A DNA stretch of 64,000 bases from Manis javanica (lineage: Eukaryota > Chordata > Mammalia > Pholidota > Manidae): contig NC_133167.1 in NCBI RefSeq assembly GCF_040802235.1, forward strand, positions 1,255,001 to 1,319,000. The letters are read 5' to 3'. The notes below the pieces were generated by a model, which saw nothing but the letters and a program-made list of their open reading frames with translations, was not told where the DNA came from and made no database searches. Of this stretch, positions 24,526-33,019 are shown one piece after another. The position numbers were made by a program, and so were the translations under genes. Numbering within the stretch: the first letter of the stretch is position 1; each line of letters starts with the position of its first letter.

Positions 24526-24550
24526 CCACCATCTTTAATCCTCTCCAGCC
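24526..24550 (-). promoter_or_regulatory. L1 5' end with YY1-like motif
   Basis: On the L1 sense strand the element begins GGCTGGAGAGGATTAAAGAT and continues GGTGGGG. The AAGATGGTGG core resembles the YY1 site found near +13 to +21 of human L1, which directs accurate transcription initiation. Its position directly inside the target-site duplication supports a full-length 5' end. Confidence 0.6.
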
Positions 24551-24562
24551 TATATGCTTCTT
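24551..24562 (+). repeat. L1 target-site duplication, right copy
   Basis: TATATGCTTCTT, identical to 18947-18958, immediately outside the L1 5' end. Confidence 0.9.
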
Positions 24563-24750
24563 ATAAAAGACAAATCATAGATATAAGGACACAGAAGAGA
24601 TGAAACAGGAATAAGGTGGGAAAATGTACATCATGTGAAGTTAACCAAAAGAAATTTTGTGTAGCTATACTAACATCAGGTGAGTGTACTTTAAAGCAAG
24701 AGGCACCTCAAGAAAGAAAGAGAGAAATTTTATAACAATAAAGGCAGGTT
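24563..24750 (+). mobile_element. Old L1 (right half of the host element)
   Basis: It continues the endonuclease region interrupted at 18946: ATAAAAGACAAATCATAGAT, then AGCTATACTAACATCAG and ACTTTAAAGCAAG blocks. This shows the younger L1 integrated into a pre-existing L1. Confidence 0.65.
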
Positions 24751-25055
24751 TGCATGCTCTCCAACCCGGGCAGGTGATGACCTTTATAAAAGACTGTGGT
24801 TTCCTTAGCTCAGGGTTGCTTAGCAGTGATGTAAACTCACTCTGTATGCAGTACCCACCTGGACCACCCGACATCATCCCCATGGCATTTGGGGGTGGGC
24901 CAGGGGAATCAGTGCAGGTATGAAAATCATTCTGCCTGCAGGTATGAGTCATACAGCCCTTTGTCTCTGATCAGGGAACCTCACGTCTCTGCCCACAACC
25001 ATGAAACTCTGGGAGACAAAATTGTAAGTTTATAAGCAGGTAAACATCTCAGGTC
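24751..25055. other. Unassigned interval
   Basis: About 300 bp of moderate GC between two old L1 pieces. No gene or repeat is recognised. Confidence 0.4.
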
Positions 25056-25805
25056 CTTTACAATTCTTGACACAAATGGATGGCCAATAACTACACAAAA
25101 AGATTTTCAACATCGTCAGTAATTATAGGAATGCAAATTAAACCCACATAAAATGACCATGTTCCCTAGAATGGCTAATATTTAGAAGAACAGCATTTTT
25201 AAATCTAGGTGAGGATGCATAGCAACTTAAAACCCTTGAACATTGCTGGTGAGAATGTAAAATGGTACAGCCACTCTGAAAAATTGTTAGTTTCTTACAT
25301 TTTCTATGTAACACAGCAATTTCATTCCTTGTGTATTTACCCAGCAGAAATAAAAACTTCTATACACAAAGATGTATATACAAATTCTTATTAGCCTTAT
25401 TTGTAATAGACAAGACAACTCAAATGCCAGTCAACAGGTGATAAAAATGTGTGGTATATTCATGATATGGGATACTATTTGGCAATAAAAAGGAGCAATT
25501 TACTTATATACACAACATTATGGATAAGTCTTAAAAACATTATATTGAGCAAAAGAAGCCATACTATGTGATTCCATTTACATAACTTCCAGAAAAGGCA
25601 AATCTAATCTACAGTGACCAGAAATGGATCAATAGTTTCTTGAGACAGAGGGCGGGGTCAGCGGGCAAAGGACAGAAAGGAATTTTAGGGGATGATGGAA
25701 TGTTGATCTTGTTTGTAGTAATGTTACTCAACTATATGCATCTGACAAAGTTAATGAAACTTCACATTTAAAATGAGTGTATTTTAATAAAGATACTATA
25801 GCTCA
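25056..25805 (+). mobile_element. Old L1 ORF2 C-terminus and 3' end
   Basis: The plus strand carries decayed ORF2 C-terminal sequence (ATTGCTGGTGAGAATGTAAAATGGTACAGCC region, 25235-25272). The 3' region follows, through TTCCATTTACATAACTTCCAGAA (25573-25595) to about 25805. It ends the old plus-strand L1 series. Confidence 0.75.
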
Positions 25806-25914
25806 ATAAGCTTATTATCAAAAGGAACAATATAGGAAGTGTATAGCAAACATGATGCTTGGTAAAATATTAAAAGCTTCTCCCAAATACAACTCACATT
25901 CACTCTAAGTTAAT

Positions 25915-26420
25915 TTCTTTTTATTTTGATTGTTCCAGGGTCATTTATTGAAAATACTATCATTTCCCCACCATGGCACTTTTCTCAAAGATCTCTTTAC
26001 CCTTTATATATGGTCAATATCTGGGGTGTAGTATATTATGATTTATTGAGCTATATGTCTATTTTTATGTCAATCTCACATTGACTTGATTACTGTGACT
26101 TTATAGGAGGTCTTGAAATCAGGTAATAGGCATCTTCCAATTTTCTTACCTTTTTCAAAAGTGGTTTTGGCTCTTCTAGGACATTTCCTTTGCTATAAAA
26201 TCTTAGAGTAAGATCTTCAATTTCTAAAACCTGCTTAGATTTTGATTGTGAGTGTATGGAATCCATAAATCAATTTGCAGAGAATCAGCATCTTAACAAT
26301 ATTTTAATTCATGAACATGGTATATCTCTCCATTTAATTCTGGGTCTTTGTTATTTTCTCTTCGGCCATGTGTTTTAGTGCGTAGTGTTTTTCTTGTCAA
26401 TATTTTTCAGTCTTCAGGTT
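25915..26420 (-). mobile_element. Old L1 ORF2 fragment, minus strand
   Basis: The minus strand reads as decayed RT/C-terminal ORF2 (equivalent of the region at 20.3-20.8 kb). It is cut off at about 26420, exactly where the GC-rich segment with flanking direct repeats starts. The 100 bp before it (25810-25910) looks like a small plus-strand L1 RT piece. Confidence 0.7.
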
Positions 26421-26422
26421 GA

Positions 26423-26444
26423 GGACCGACAGAAGGCCAAGGTC
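26423..26444 (+). repeat. 22-bp direct repeat, left copy
   Basis: Identical over 22 bp to 27369-27390 (core GACCGACAGAAGGCCAAGGTC preceded by G). The two copies bracket 924 bp containing an ERV fragment. Confidence 0.95.
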
Positions 26445-26474
26445 TTCTCGCTCAGTTACTGGTTGGGGACCTGA

Positions 26475-26960
26475 AGCCATATGGCCATATGTGTGTGAAA
26501 TGGCCAGAGATGGAGGAAAACCTCTGGGATGCCTGGACACGGGAGCCCCGTGCACAGTGGTTCCAAACCCTGCTGGCAAATTCGTAATGGGGCTGCAGTT
26601 GGATTGGGAGGATGTAGAGTTTCACTGGAAGGTTGATGGAATTAACATGAAAGTTTGGATGAAAACTGGAATGTTTGAATGGACTTTCTTGAAGTGGCTG
26701 TGTCTCCTTCACGCGAATGTACTATTGGGACAGATACTGTGTCCGACGAGGGAACGTTTCCCCTACCTAGTTTTATACAACAGAAGGCACATAAGGTCAC
26801 CCTTCGGTCAGTGTTAGTTGGACATAATCCATGGGAACCCACAGAATTGCCTGAGCCCACGCAGGTGGTTAATTTGAAGCTGCATAGAATTCCTCGTGAA
26901 CAAAAAGAGATGACCACCCCACCTAGTAATACGTTAGACACCGGGACGCCTGTAAACACA
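26475..26960 (+). mobile_element. Endogenous retrovirus pro/pol remnant
   Basis: The first frame (26419-26817) contains a retroviral aspartic-protease active-site motif, DTGA, at 26536-26547. About 50 codons later the matching sequence moves to another frame (26679-26975), where a stretch resembles the segment between protease and the start of reverse transcriptase in ERV pol. The element is therefore frameshifted near 26690 and contains stops. No LTR adjoins and I could not recognise the rest of pol downstream. It is an old, non-functional fossil. I assign only class (retroviral pol), not family. Confidence 0.6.
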
Positions 26961-27368
26961 TTCTCTGTCCAGTAACCCCGTGTGGCCTGCGAGGAGGCAG
27001 ACGGCTCGTGGAGAGCAGCAGTGGGGCCACCGAGGCTCGGGCGGAGCAGCGCCACCAACAGCGTGGGCCCCTCTCACGAGGCCTCCTGCTGCAGAGGCGC
27101 GGCCCGCTGACCGACGCCTGCGCCCGGCCTGGGTCTTGCAAACGCTTCTTCCTCAATCTCAGTGTGAATCCCAGAAGGCAGCTGCGCGCGGTCCACCTTC
27201 GTGCGCTTAGGATCCCAACTGCGGTTACCGAGCAGCCACAGGGTTCTCCGAACTCACCGGCTCACGCTCATCACTCGGTAAGAAGGGATTTGCACGTGAA
27301 AAGAGGCCTGAGTGTAATAAAACACTAGGGTGACGTCGCAATAGTATCAGCAGCTGAAGAGCGGGCTG
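26961..27368. other. GC-rich remainder of the repeat-flanked segment
   Basis: GC-rich sequence between the ERV remnant and the right 22-bp repeat. It has an AATAAA at about 27317-27322 but no A tail. No domain is recognised in the open frames on either strand. Confidence 0.4.
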
Positions 27369-27390
27369 GGACCGACAGAAGGCCAAGGTC
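27369..27390 (+). repeat. 22-bp direct repeat, right copy
   Basis: Identical to 26423-26444. The sequence diverges immediately on both sides of the match. Confidence 0.95.
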
Positions 27391-30180
27391 ACACAGCGCA
27401 GCGCCCACACACAGGACAGGGGGGGCTGGGTGGCCATTCCGGCAAAGCTTGGCGGGCGCACCCAAGTGGTGAGGTTCTTGGGAATGCACGGGCAGAAGCC
27501 ACCCTGGACGTCCCGCAGCGAATGAACACATGCTGCGGCCATTGGCCGTCCCCGGAGCCACGCAAGAGGCACAGTGCCCGGCTGGGGTTCTGGGGTATGG
27601 GGGGGCTGCATATTCCACGTGCGGGAACCTGCTGGCCCCTCCCGCCCTGACGAGGCCGCCGCTGAAGGGGCTTGAGGGCGGCCGGCCTGTCCGGTGCACA
27701 GAGCAGTAGTCCCACCGCCGCGGGCCTGCTGACCTGCATGCGGGTCGGGTTCGGGGAGCGTCTGCCCCAGACCGGGGCGCTCGGCTAAGGCCCGCGAGCG
27801 CCGCCCCGTGGGGGTCACTGGGACTTTGCACCCCAGCACCCCAGATGAAGGGACAATGCGCAGGCCGTCTAAGAGACAGTTGCCAGCTCGCTATCGGCAC
27901 TGATGGGCGGTGTCCCTCAGACTAAGGAAATAGAACAATCCTGAAGCCCCCAATACCCATGAGGACTTGGGTGATGGCAGAGAAACACTCTCATGAGAGC
28001 AGTGCCCAGGAGAGCAGGGGCAGCTGCTGGGGTGGGGGGCAGAGCCTCTTCCCTGTGCTGCCTGCAGGGCCATCCGAGGAGCTGCCGGGTCCTGCGCCGC
28101 GGGGCAGTGTCCCGCGAGGCCCTGGTGGCTGTTAGAGAGCCCTCGGGCTGGGCGTGGCAGTTGGCAATGAACGGTGTCCTGTTTGGAGTTCAGGCCCCTT
28201 GGACCGACCCCGGGGGAAGCCCCGACTGAGGAAGGGCAGAGCCAGTCAGCTCGTGGGCTGAACTGCGTGCTGTGCCTCCTGCAGCGATGGGAGAATTCAG
28301 CAAGAGTAAAGGCCCCTGTATGTGCGTGTTCATTCACTCGTGGGTGGGGCTGTGTGGCCAGGCAGAAGGGTAATGGAGAGCTGGACGGTCATAAAGGAGG
28401 CTGCCTGTGTGGGGCACTGCCCTGCAGAAATCACTGTGGGAATTTGGGGGCCTGTTAATGTAGGCTGTGTCAGTGCCCTGCAGGGGAACCCCTTCTTAGG
28501 GTCAGAAGGCAACTGGAACCAGCAAATGGATATCCTGGTGTGCTCACTGGAGGTGGCCGCCTGGGCGCATGGAATGAGCAGGCTTGGAGGCTGCAGCCAC
28601 ACGGATATGGGTCACTGACACCCCCCTCCTGCACCCTCTGAGGCACAGAACGCCAATCAGACCTGCCCTCCCTTCCAGCACAGGGCAGACTGCAGACGGC
28701 CCCGCACACAGCAGGCACGGACCGCCTCGGACTGCTGCCGCCCACGCTGGGGGCTACGGCTGGGTGCTGGCAGGAGTGGGCACCTGCTCCGGACCAGGCT
28801 TTGCGTACAATGGTGGATGAGGATGCTGATGGTGCTAGAAGAGGACGGGAAGGAAGATGCCCTTCGGCGTGGCCCCGAGAGTCACGTTTCTTCACGCTGG
28901 GGATGCCTCACAGCCCGCTGTGTCCAAAAACAGGCCGAGACACTAGGTCAAAGGGTCGTGTCGTGTCGCATGCCATCCTCAGAGCGGTGGCTTGGCAGAA
29001 TCAGAAGGGCAATCAAACACGTGCTGTTTACAAGGGTGAGAGCTTGGGCGTGAAGCACTGTCTCGCGTGCTTCGTGAGTGTGTGCTCACACTCAGCAAGA
29101 GGGAGGCCAAGGGAGGCCCTGTGCTGGGAACGTTGTAGGGCGCCCTCAACCCTCCCTCGCCAACCTGAGGATGGTCCTGGGAGCAGGCCTGAGAGCTCTG
29201 TTGACAGCATGGACCATCCCTCAGCAAGAAACTGTAACTGGGCTTTAACCCTTTATGCCAGAACCCTAAGGGTTCTGGGTGGATTGTGGAAAATGTCGAG
29301 CTGGCAGGGAAGGCAGCTGCGGTGCCTAATGTGTGCCATGTGTGGCTCCACCCTACATGAGGGGAGGGAACAAGGGGAAGCCCATGATCTGGTGTCACTG
29401 CCTGAGAGCTGGGCCAGCACCCGGTTGGACCCAGGTGGGAAGTGTTGGGGCTAAAATCAGTGACAACTGGAGAGATGCAGAAACGATGCCTGAAGGTAAA
29501 GGAAGTCGCCACTGGCGTGCAGCAGGGTAGGTGCAGCCCACCTCTCTAGCAAGGAGGGGGGACCTTCACGACTGCCTGGAAGGCAGACATTCCTGAAACC
29601 AAGCATTAAAAGGGCCAGTCTAAAGGAAAAGTGAATCAGTGAGACTTTTCATGGCGGGGTGTCTCTCTGTTAATAAGGATTAACACCTCCCTCCCTGTAT
29701 CATGGGCCGACTTAGGGCCCATACATGCCTGAAACCGCGAACTGTGCGGCAGGCAATACCATGAGCTGGTTTTCTTAATTCTGTGTTGCTGTGCATCTCC
29801 GGAGGGCAAATGGAATGAGCAGCATGTTTAGCTTAGAGGCCAGGGCCTAAGGCTCTCCCTGCAGCGAGGTGGGGGGCGTCTTGCCCTGATCCATGGACTG
29901 GGTGGGAGAGGGATGGCCACCTGAGAAGTGGGACACAGAGCAGAGAACATGCTTGTAATATTTAAAAATTACAAAAATGATATATCTAAAGAGCTGAAAA
30001 AGGTGAAGTTCCCTACAGGCCAGTGAGAGAAATGTGGACCCACTGAAAGGCAGTGACAGACTTCAGCATTTGCTTAAGTTGGAGGTGGCCAACTGGCTGA
30101 GAAGCGCATTTAGGGCGCCCAATCCTGCCGTGATTAGGGGGACGCACACTGAAAACATACGACCCTGTGTGGGCAGCAGA
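27391..30180. other. GC-rich region, no gene supported
   Basis: About 2.8 kb of GC-rich sequence with overlapping open frames on both strands, as expected from base composition. The longest on the plus strand (28801-29454, 217 codons) and on the minus strand (27225-27839, 204 codons) have no recognisable domain, signal peptide or repeat. Degenerate ERV sequence continuing from 26.9 kb is possible but not demonstrable by eye. Confidence 0.4.
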
Positions 30181-30350
30181 CACATGAGTGTGAGCCTCAT
30201 CTACACCACTCCACAGGTCGCTCTTACTGTTCATCGTGCAGACACACTGCAATCTGCTCATCCGTCTACTTGTTGAAGGGCCTCTGGGTCATTTCCACCT
30301 TTTGGTGACTGCGAACAGGGCTCCTATAACACTTGCGCCCAGTCATCCGC
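30181..30350 (-). mobile_element. Old L1 3'-region fragment
   Basis: The stretch CATCCGTCTACTTGTTGAAGG ... TTTCCACCTTTTGGTGACTG (about 30258-30310) matches the minus-strand reading of the L1 ORF2 C-terminus seen at 19.5 kb. It is short and isolated within GC-rich sequence. Confidence 0.6.
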
Positions 30351-31755
30351 GTGAGTACACATTTGACTTTGCCCCCTCCTAAGACACGGCCGCGCTGTGG
30401 CGCACAGTGGCAGCGCCCGCCTCTCTGGCCTGAGTGTGGTGTGCGAGGTGCTGTTCCCGCCTGCTCGCCGCGCTGGGCGCTGCGCCTGTTCTATTTCAGC
30501 CACACGGGCAGCTGTAGCGGATACAATGGCTTCGCCCTGCATTTCCCCGACACCCAGTGGCGGCCACATCTTTCAGGTGCTTATCCTCTCTTCTCTGATG
30601 AAGTGCCTGTCCGCCTGCCCATTTTGTGACTGGCCACCCTCTGGTCTTCCTGATGGCCTTCCTGAGGGGAGGAAGGACGCTGGCCTGCTGGAGTGATTGT
30701 CCACCAGAACCACAGCCCCCCGCCCCCACTGTGTCCTGAGCCCAGTGACTGTCTGACAGGTGTGGCCCCCCGATGTCCTCAGCTCCCGTTTCTTCTGCCA
30801 CCAGAAAACCGTCTTAGGGAATGTCTGCAAGATGCGCCTCCTTTTTTTTTTTTTTGAGAGAAGATGTGCCTCCTTTTTGGCTGACAGTGATACGATGGTG
30901 TTTGGGTTAATCATATATGGGGAAAAAGTCTTCTCGTGTTAATTCCCTGTCCCGTTGTGAGTACTAACACTCAAGGACTCTGGGGCAGAGCAGGGTCCCT
31001 ACTGACTCCATTTCCCTGGACTAGGCTGTGCTCACTGCACCCAGAAAAGTCCCCTGTCCCCAAGCAGGAGTCGTACCCCTCTCTGGCCCTGAAGGGAGCG
31101 GGTAGCAGAGTCATGGTGGGGACAGTGCTGTGTGTCTGGAGACTGAGTGGGCAGGGCAGGAGGCTTGGCCAAGGAGCCTGCATGCCTGGACAGGGCATGG
31201 GGGTGGCCCGCAGTGAAGCCCAATAGGACTCTGCCCCTCAGTCAGGCATTCTCACAGGGCCCAGAGGCCGGCAGAATGAGATTCCAAGCTAATTGGCAAT
31301 GTGGGGCATCTCCGGGTGGGGTACATGATGGGGAGGCCCCTTCTCCCTGCCCCTCCTTTAAACCCAAGTCGCTCAGAGCAGGGTTGGCCACCTCTTAGGT
31401 GCCCCTGGCAGAGAAGCAATTGCCGGCCTGCCTGGGGCCGAGGGAGGCAGGGACCCTGACGCTCTCCCAGGTAGGTGCCCCTCTGGGCGGCTTCTGGACC
31501 TGGCCTCTCAAGGGAGGGGCCAGAGCAAGACAGGACTGGGACCCCCACTGCCCGGCTGGCTGTCATCAGACTTCCTCCCCTGCACCCACCGACCCGCGCT
31601 CCCCCTACCCGCATCCCTCCCCACTGTGTCCTGCCCTGCATTGCCTGCCCGCCCCACCCCTCCCTGCCAAGCACTGCAGGGAGGTGTCGCCTGCTCAGGG
31701 CGCTCTCTGCCTCTCCTGCCCCCGTGCCCGCGCCTGCCCGACTTCTCTCTTCCAG
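30351..31755. other. GC-rich interval, no gene supported
   Basis: No coding exon can be defended. A good-looking splice donor (CCCAG/GTAGGT) is present at 31470/31471, but its frame does not join the acceptor at 31755 without a stop. A small duplication around an oligo-T is listed separately. Confidence 0.4.
30830..30878. repeat. Near-identical 17-bp direct repeat around an oligo-T
   Basis: AGATGCGCCTCCTTTTT (30830-30846) and AGATGTGCCTCCTTTTT (30862-30878) flank a 14-T run plus GAGAGA. The arrangement looks like a target-site duplication around the remnant tail of a severely truncated minus-strand retroelement. Confidence 0.6.
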
Positions 31756-31999
31756 AAGTGAGCTGAAATCTCTCCCTGCTGTTTTCCTCCTAATCTTTGT
31801 GGTGCTATGGGGTCTCTTTTCCTTCCTTTGCCGTATTTTAAGGGGGTCTCGAGGCAACACAAAGGTAGACACGAGTGTGACCACGGCCTGAGAGGCCCCT
31901 GCCGCCGCCGAAGACAGTGGCCCTGAGGTGCGCCTGGTCAGCCCGGACCCCTTGCACCCCACCGTCTGGGAGACCTACTGGCGTCACTTCTTCTTATAA
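31756..31999 (+). pseudogene. Candidate terminal exon, small single-pass membrane protein, in-frame TGA
   Basis: A strong acceptor (pyrimidine tract ending TCTCTCTTCCAG at 31755) precedes a frame starting at 31757. That frame encodes a hydrophobic helix (AVFLLIFVVLWGLFSFLCRI, about 31781-31840), a basic stretch (LRGSRGNTK), then TGA at 31889-31891. The same frame continues for 35 codons of protein-like sequence (PEVRLVSPDPLHPTVWETYW) to TAA at 31997-31999. CGA to TGA would explain the stop. I do not recognise the protein. No upstream exon or in-frame ATG was found, so it may be a decayed gene, a chance frame in GC-rich DNA, or a real exon with a shorter product. It lies 330 bp before the receptor pseudogene. 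Confidence 0.35.
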
Positions 32000-32327
32000 A
32001 ATCAACCCTGAAACCAGGCAAAAGCTCAAGTATCTACTAATGTAGAAAGAGCGTGCCAGACACCACACAACAGACCCAGACAACCCGGGTGCAAAGAGCC
32101 GAGGGCTTCCTCTGTCACTATTGGGTCCCCTGGGGGATTTCAGGCATAGCCAGTTTCGGTACCCCTGGGGGATACTCGTGGGGAGGGGGCGTGGGGGTAC
32201 CCAGGGCCCCGCTCTCAGTGGCCCTGAGGAGATGGGGGCCCAGGCAGTCCTGCTCTCTCTGCTGGCGGTCCCCTCCCGGCCCCGCGCCCCACGCACTGGC
32301 GCCCTGCAGGCCTGGCTCCCTGCACGG

Positions 32328-32698
32328 ATGGTGCGGGGGGGAGGGGGGGAGGATGCCCCCCAGGCCAGGGGGTTCATTCTGGTGGGCTTCCCCACGGCGC
32401 CCCCGCTGCGGCTCCCGCTCCTCCTGCCACTCACCTGCCTCTGCGTCCTGGTGGAGCCCGGCCGTCCTACTCCCCGCCCGGGGCAGCCCCTGCCTCCGCA
32501 GGGCCGTGCACCGTTTCCTGAGCTCCACGTCGTTCCTGGGGATCCGGCACGTGTCTGACGTCGTCCCCGAGGTGCTGGACGGTTTCCTCCCGCAGCTCCG
32601 ACAAGCTCATCTCTGCCATGTGCACTGTCCTCAGCCCCATCGTGAACCCCTTGATCTACTGTCTGAGGAACAAAGAATTTAAGGACGCCTTGAAATAG
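32328..32698 (+). pseudogene. OR6B-like olfactory receptor pseudogene
   Basis: Three receptor fragments lie in the right order but in three frames. First, the N-terminus and TM1 (32328-32456) contain FILVGFPTAP and end CLCVLVE. Second, TM2 (32503-32595) reads HRFLSSTSFLGIRHVSDVVP then EVLDGFL. Third, the TM7/C-terminal segment (32594-32698) reads SDKLISAMCTVLSPIVNPLI then YCLRNKEFKDALK, ending in TAG. About 190-200 residues (TM3 to TM6) are absent, so a large internal deletion joined TM2 to TM7, and there is a frameshift between TM1 and TM2. The closest family by recalled sequence is OR6B2/OR6B3. An intact member is a single-exon odorant GPCR of about 310 residues; this copy cannot function. 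Its position upstream of NDUFA10 on the same strand fits human 2q37.3. Confidence 0.9.
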
Positions 32699-33015
32699 AC
32701 TCTTGGGCTTTGGTCAGCCTTCACAGAAGGACCATTGAATGTCCTACAATCTAAATTGCGGTGATAGAAAAAATCTTACATGGCACTGGATGCTTTTAAA
32801 GTGAATCCTTAAATGAAATTCAGCAAGCCTGCAGAGCTGTGCACACACAGTAAGCCTTCACCTGGACCTGTTTTCACAGAAGGAACACAGTCAGGTAAGC
32901 AGCACTCGAGTCGAGAGCTGGAAGCCCCCTCACACCCTGACCCGTGATCGCCATGATCCTGGCTTCTAACGCCAGATGCCAGTTTGGGTGGTTTTGAGGT
33001 TTTTATGAACACAGT
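32699..33015. other. Unassigned interval
   Basis: About 300 bp 3' of the receptor pseudogene, probably part of its old 3' flank. Nothing further is recognised. Confidence 0.4.
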
Positions 33016-33019
33016 CACG

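Larger units (their letters stand above)
18959..24550 (-). mobile_element. Near-complete, inactive L1 retrotransposon
   Basis: A 5592-bp L1 in minus orientation, framed by identical 12-bp target-site duplications. In sense order it has a short 5' region (24550 down to 24284), ORF1 (24283-23437), a spacer, ORF2 (about 23157-19311), a 3' UTR with a G-rich polypurine tract (about 19239-19185), an AATAAA signal (18976-18971) and an A tail. A YY1-like motif lies about 15 bp from the 5' end, where human L1 also has one, so the 5' end is probably complete despite a short 5' UTR. Both ORFs carry frameshifts and stops, so it cannot move itself. It is clearly younger than the surrounding L1s. Confidence 0.93.

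Noticed and set aside
31399-31470. Upstream exon for the 31756 candidate, ending at the CAG/GTAGGT donor
   Set aside because: No ATG, and the phase needed to join the downstream frame runs through a TGA in this segment.
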